Source: Chimonanthus salicifolius
Taxonomy: Eukaryota; Streptophyta; Magnoliopsida; Laurales; Calycanthaceae
Direction: 5' to 3'
Assembly (NCBI GenBank): GCA_013350335.1
Contig: CM023533.1
Location: forward strand, 27,944,869-28,008,868
Length of the DNA stretch: 64,000 nt
A program made the translations under genes and the position numbers. Below are positions 60,501 through 64,000 of the stretch, piece after piece. How positions within the stretch are numbered: position 1 is the first letter of the stretch; each line of letters opens with the position of its first letter. A model generated the notes under the pieces. That model saw only the letters and a program-made list of their open reading frames with translations. It was not told the origin of the DNA and searched no databases.

Positions 60501-61134
60501 TTACTGGCTGCTGATTTAGCTCAGTGTAAAATAATCTCATTTTTTTTGTTATTATTACTAATATTTGTTTTATCAATCAGGTTTACGTGGGTCAGAGGTT
60601 AAGTTCTCACTCATGACTGGAATTATTATCGTTCGTTATATTGCCCTGCCTCTATTGGGTATAGCCATAGTTAAATGCGCAATTCGTCTCAGTTTGGTGT
60701 CGTCGTCAGATACTTTGTATCAGTTCGTACTTCTTTTGCAATATGCATTGCCACCTGCAGTGAACATAGGTATGATGCATAAGTGTTCAGAAATAGAGAC
60801 ATTTGTCCATTTTTTTTTATTATAAAACATTATAAAGTTTTATAAAATATAAATGAAATTTGAAGCGAATGATACTAAATTTATAACCTGTATAATGGTA
60901 ATGCCAATGCTGGTGAAGAATTTGATACACAAGCACAAGCACAAACAGATATTCTTGAGTGTATCTTTGTCCTCTGGTGGTTTCTAAAGTTTGTTCATGA
61001 TCATTGCAGGTACAATTACTCAATTGTTTGGAGCTGGTGAAAGTGAATGCTCAGTCATTATGTTATGGACATATGCTTTGGCATCAGTTTCACTTACCCT
61101 TTGGTCCACCATTTACATGTGGCTTGTGTCCTGA
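54595..61134 (+). CDS. PILS: PIN-LIKES auxin-transport facilitator, copy C (intact)
   Basis: Near-identical duplicate of copy A with the same ten exons: 54595-54729, 55086-55165, 55422-55546, 56170-56291, 56560-56790, 58006-58098, 59483-59583, 60410-60462, 60581-60769, 61010-61134. All splice sites are GT-AG and the product is 417 residues. By my reading it differs from A at four positions (T25S, T52N, K68R, K129E); other exon changes are silent. T52N restores the FNPSLVY form also seen in copies B and D. A 3' splice site just upstream (54556) indicates a 5'-untranslated intron. No copia element interrupts it. Function as for copy A: ER auxin facilitator with two five-helix bundles and an acidic central loop. 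Confidence 0.95.
55835..55992 (+). repeat. SINE in intron 3 of PILS-C
   Basis: Orthologous to 28068-28229, with intact A box (TGTAGCTCAACTGG) and B box (GGTTCGATCCCC) and an A-tail. Confidence 0.85.
57345..57630. mobile_element. Solo LTR in intron 5 of PILS-C
   Basis: Same 286-bp insertion as 29586-29871 with TTAAT duplications at 57340-57344 and 57631-57635. Confidence 0.9.
58450..58745. repeat. Two-copy tandem repeat of about 151 bp in intron 6 of PILS-C
   Basis: Counterpart of 30671-30968 with the same unit boundaries. Confidence 0.8.
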
Positions 61135-61480
61135 TGATGGAAATGTCTATAATTCTCCTTTATTAAACAAGTTGAACGTAGAAAGGATCAATTTGATAGC
61201 AGGTAAATTTCTCAGAGCTAAGTGATATCTTGGTCGATGTAACAGTATACATTGGAAAGAGAGAAGCTCTATTTTCACATCCCTCTGATGCTGGATCATT
61301 TTTTCCAATATTATGTTTTATTCTTTCATGGTTCTTCATTTCTTTCACGGCCTCCCATTGTAAGCTTGAAAGAAAAGTATTTCATTGATGTAATGACTGA
61401 ATACTAAGATGTTGAGGTTCAGGACTGATTACCGGATACTAAGATGTGAGACAAATGGAGAGATTTCAGTGAGAGAAGAT

Positions 61481-61531
61481 ACGAAATTTGGGAAAAAATC
61501 CTCTTCCTCTTTTTTTTTTCCCAAATTTCGT
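61481..61531. repeat. 13-bp inverted repeat at the PILS C-D junction
   Basis: ACGAAATTTGGGA at 61481 and its exact complement at 61519 enclose a pyrimidine tract. Only the left arm, slightly different, exists at the matching place after PILS-A (about 33649). The hairpin marks where the 2.4-kb A-B spacer is missing. Confidence 0.8.
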
Positions 61532-61617
61532 GAGATTTGGCCCAGTAAGATGTTGATTGTAAGTGTTTTTTGCAGAGAAGATTGAAAGAAGAGTTGAAGA
61601 TTTGGAAGAAATTCGAA

Positions 61618-62578
61618 ATGGGGCTTTGGAATCTTTTTGTTTCCGCATCGGTGCCGGTTCTAAATTTGCTTCTGACCATTGCTGTTGGGTCATTTCTGGC
61701 GACAGATCGTGTCGGTATTTTAGATGAAACTAGGAAACGTTTGAACCTAGTGAGTCTTTTAATGCAGCCACATATTCATGTTTGTACTTGGCTTTTATTC
61801 TAAATTCTATGATTTGTTGTGAAATTCGTACCTGCAGTTCTCATTTACCACCCTTGGTTTTCAAAATTGGAAGGGAAGATGAAGTTGGAAAATCATATTG
61901 TATTAAGTACATGCTTAATTATCTAGTTTACATGCCATTATGCATTGAAGATTTCATGCGTAACTCGAACTGTAAATTGAGAATTAAAGGTGGTTGGCAA
62001 TCTTATTTTCCTCTCGATCTTGATATATCCTTTTAATGCCTCACTCACATTTTGCCTATTTGGACATTCTCACTATCCATCTGTATAGTAAGTTGCTAAA
62101 GCCCTCTCTTTATGAACAGGTGGTATTTTATGTTTTTAATCCAACTTTAGTGTACACCAGTTTATCAATCACAATCACATTCAAGGAAATGGTTTCATTG
62201 TGAGTTTCTTTCACTCCTGTTTGCAATATTGACTTTGTATAATTGAGGACCTTGAATTTATTTCAGCATAGTGCTTTGTTTTTTTGGAATTTGCAAAGCA
62301 GCGTAAGATGTACCTAATCATTTGCATTTGTTTTTCCATCTTCTACCTTGGAATGCAGCTGATGATTCATGTTTCTAAGTTCAATGACGACGTTTAGCGC
62401 ATAAACTTTGATGCTTGCATTTGTTCTTTCTGTGTGATGCATGGATCATGTGGCACCACTATATGGGTTCATTTTGTGGAGTAGATTGCCTATAGAATTT
62501 TCAAGTTATATGGGTGGTCATAGAAGTCATTAAAGAGAAGGAGCATCTGTATTATTTCTCAATTGATTCATCATGGAG
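61618..62578 (+). pseudogene. PILS: PIN-LIKES copy D, truncated after exon 2
   Basis: Exon 1 (61618-61749, starts MGLWNLFVSASVPVLNLL) and exon 2 (62120-62199, VVFYVFNPTLVYTSL) correspond to copy B. The exon 1 donor CTA|GTGAGT is intact here, unlike B, and one Glu codon is missing from DEET. Sequence matches intron 2 of B up to 62578 and then switches to the start of unit 3. Eight of ten exons are gone, so no functional transporter is possible. The start lies only 483 bp after the PILS-C stop and has its own 3' splice site at 61575, so any transcript must take a first exon from upstream. Confidence 0.9.
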
Positions 62579-64000
62579 TTTACTCACCTCAATGAAATTT
62601 GTCACACCACTTTTGTACTTTGAAAATTTTAATGTATTTTAGAATATTTGTCCAGGCCCCTTTATTTAAGTGAGGGTTGGGCTCGGGCTTTACATAAAGC
62701 CCATTGAGGCATGTTGTGTTCATACTTAAAAAAATAGACGGGCCTAAAAGTCCGAGCTCAAGCCAGATACGCATTGAACAAAAATCTTTATTCAAGCCCG
62801 TTTATTTAGGTCAGGGATGGGCTCAGACTTTTACTTAAAGCCCATCAAGGCTCGTTGGGCTCGTACTTAAAAAATAAATGAGCCTAAAAGCCCAACTTGT
62901 GGAACAAATAATATTTGTCGAAGTCTGTTTATTTAGATCCGGTTAAGACAAACAAACACCTCTTAGTTTTTAATTATTTTTTTAAAAAATAAAAAAATGG
63001 GATAAGAATGAAAAAATGAGTTGAATAGAATTTGAACCCAAAATAAGTTTTTAATAATATATATATACAGTGCTGCACATTGTTAAAGCGTTAGATAAAA
63101 TAACACTTTCGTGGATATATACGCATTGGTAAAACTAACACGTTGTTCCAGCGATTGTACGAAACACTTTAATCCAATTTTAGAATTTCTAAAAATTTTG
63201 ACTTGATAATGTTGACATTCCATTATTTTATAAAAAATTATTGTTATTCAATTATACAATTTCATAAAAAAGAAAACTTTATATTTACTCTATTTTTAAA
63301 ATTTTTGTATAAAAATTGTTTTTAAAAAAAACAAGGAAGAGAGAGAAAACGAAATTTCCTGCGGGTTGCAGCGTATATCGGAGCATGTATCATACAAGTC
63401 TATGTATACCAGAGCATCGGACTCTCTTGCTCCAAAGTAACAAAATCAAGAATAAAAAATAAAAAATTAAGTTCTCAAAAGTCCAAAAGAAGAAAAGGAA
63501 AAGACAGGGTCGATTGGCAGAGGAGGAAAGATGAGGACTGTCCGTCAGATTTGCTTAAAAACTAGTCCGTTGAAACTCGTACTGGTGTCGATTATGTTTT
63601 TCCTCATCTCCCTTTGAGAAACTTCAGCTTGGAAAGCGTAGAGAATACAAGAGAAGAGCTGGTTTCTGGATTTGAAGAATAAGGAAGAAAAGGTATGCAT
63701 CTCTCATTCCCTCTCGTCTACTCTCTCTTCTCTTTGGGTATTTCTCATTTCTACTGGTATTTAATTATTAGATATGTCTTTCGGTGTTTCTCATTTCTAC
63801 TGGTATTTAATTATTAGATATGTATTGTTGATCTAGTTGTAGGTTGTGTGAGAGAGAAAAGATATATATGTTATTTAGTGCGTCTAATCGTCGTTTTGGT
63901 TTTGAGCACAGTGGATTGACGTGAATTTTTCTATTATAGTGGTTTTGATTTTTTTTTTTTAAAATTATTATTCGTAGATGATCCGAAAGGTGATTTTCTC
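62579..64000. repeat. Tandem segmental duplication, unit 3 (left part)
   Basis: Matches 41845-43220 and 14331-15720, and continues past the window end. The GGGCC/AAGCCC-rich stretch at about 62650-62900 is shared with the other units. Whether a further PILS gene follows cannot be seen. Confidence 0.9.
63401..63692 (+). promoter_or_regulatory. Unit 3 TATA region and presumed non-coding first exon
   Basis: Counterpart of 15141-15409. The TATA box is changed to TATGTATA. The donor AAAAG|GTATGC at 63692/63693 is canonical. The leader has a unit-specific insertion of about 20 bp near 63570. Confidence 0.5.

Larger units (their letters stand above)
41845..62578. repeat. Tandem segmental duplication, unit 2
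   Basis: Homologous to 14331-37208. It begins TTTACTCACCTCAATG and ends abruptly in intron 2 of PILS-D. The 15 bp before it (41830-41844, TGATTCATCATGGAG) are PILS intron 2 sequence, exactly as at the unit 2/unit 3 junction. Relative to unit 1 it lacks the copia element and carries the 4.2-kb nested insertion (46448-50611) and the Mutator-like element (52174-53225). Confidence 0.9.

Overview
The window is plant nuclear DNA. It is AT-rich, its genes are split by GT-AG introns, and it is crowded with plant transposable elements: a Ty1-copia element, solo LTRs, miniature LTR elements, hAT- and Mutator-like DNA elements, tRNA-derived SINEs and a LINE remnant. The two recognisable gene families are a cellulose synthase-like D (CSLD) glycosyltransferase and PIN-LIKES (PILS) auxin-transport facilitators, both land-plant families. 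I would say flowering plant, probably not a grass, but cannot name the species. There are no bacterial-type operons, rRNAs, CRISPR arrays or convincing tRNA genes.

Layout. 1-8.2 kb: AT-rich intergenic DNA with a solo LTR (1332-1546), a small inverted-repeat element (1882-2082), a possible small gene on the minus strand (3154-3498) and a hAT element inserted 18 bp from its start (3517-4592). 8.2-12.7 kb: a six-exon CSLD gene, intact except for a one-base frame break in a run of four G in exon 1. 14.3-64.0 kb: a tandem segmental duplication. Its unit is a conserved promoter/5'-leader block, about 5-11 kb of non-coding DNA, one PILS gene, then a second divergent PILS gene. Unit 1 (14331-37208 plus the rest of its second gene to 40092) carries PILS copy A (intact, 417 aa) and copy B (probable pseudogene). 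Unit 2 (41845-62578) carries copy C (intact, 417 aa, four residues different from A) and copy D (only the first two coding exons). Unit 3 starts at 62579 inside what was intron 2 of copy D and runs off the window.

The paralogous units act as internal controls for insertions. A 5.8-kb copia element with identical LTRs sits 355 bp upstream of the PILS-A start in unit 1, and unit 2 keeps the uninterrupted target site. A 1.05-kb Mutator-like foldback element and a 4.2-kb nested insertion are present only in unit 2. A solo LTR, a SINE and a miniature LTR element with 41-bp terminal repeats are shared, so they predate the duplication.

Function. CSLD proteins are Golgi/plasma-membrane beta-glycan synthases of tip growth and cell-plate formation; PILS proteins are ER-membrane auxin facilitators. 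I see no evidence that the two loci work together beyond adjacency. The most interesting biology is the birth and death of PILS copies by tandem duplication, with promoter, splice-site and transposon differences between copies.
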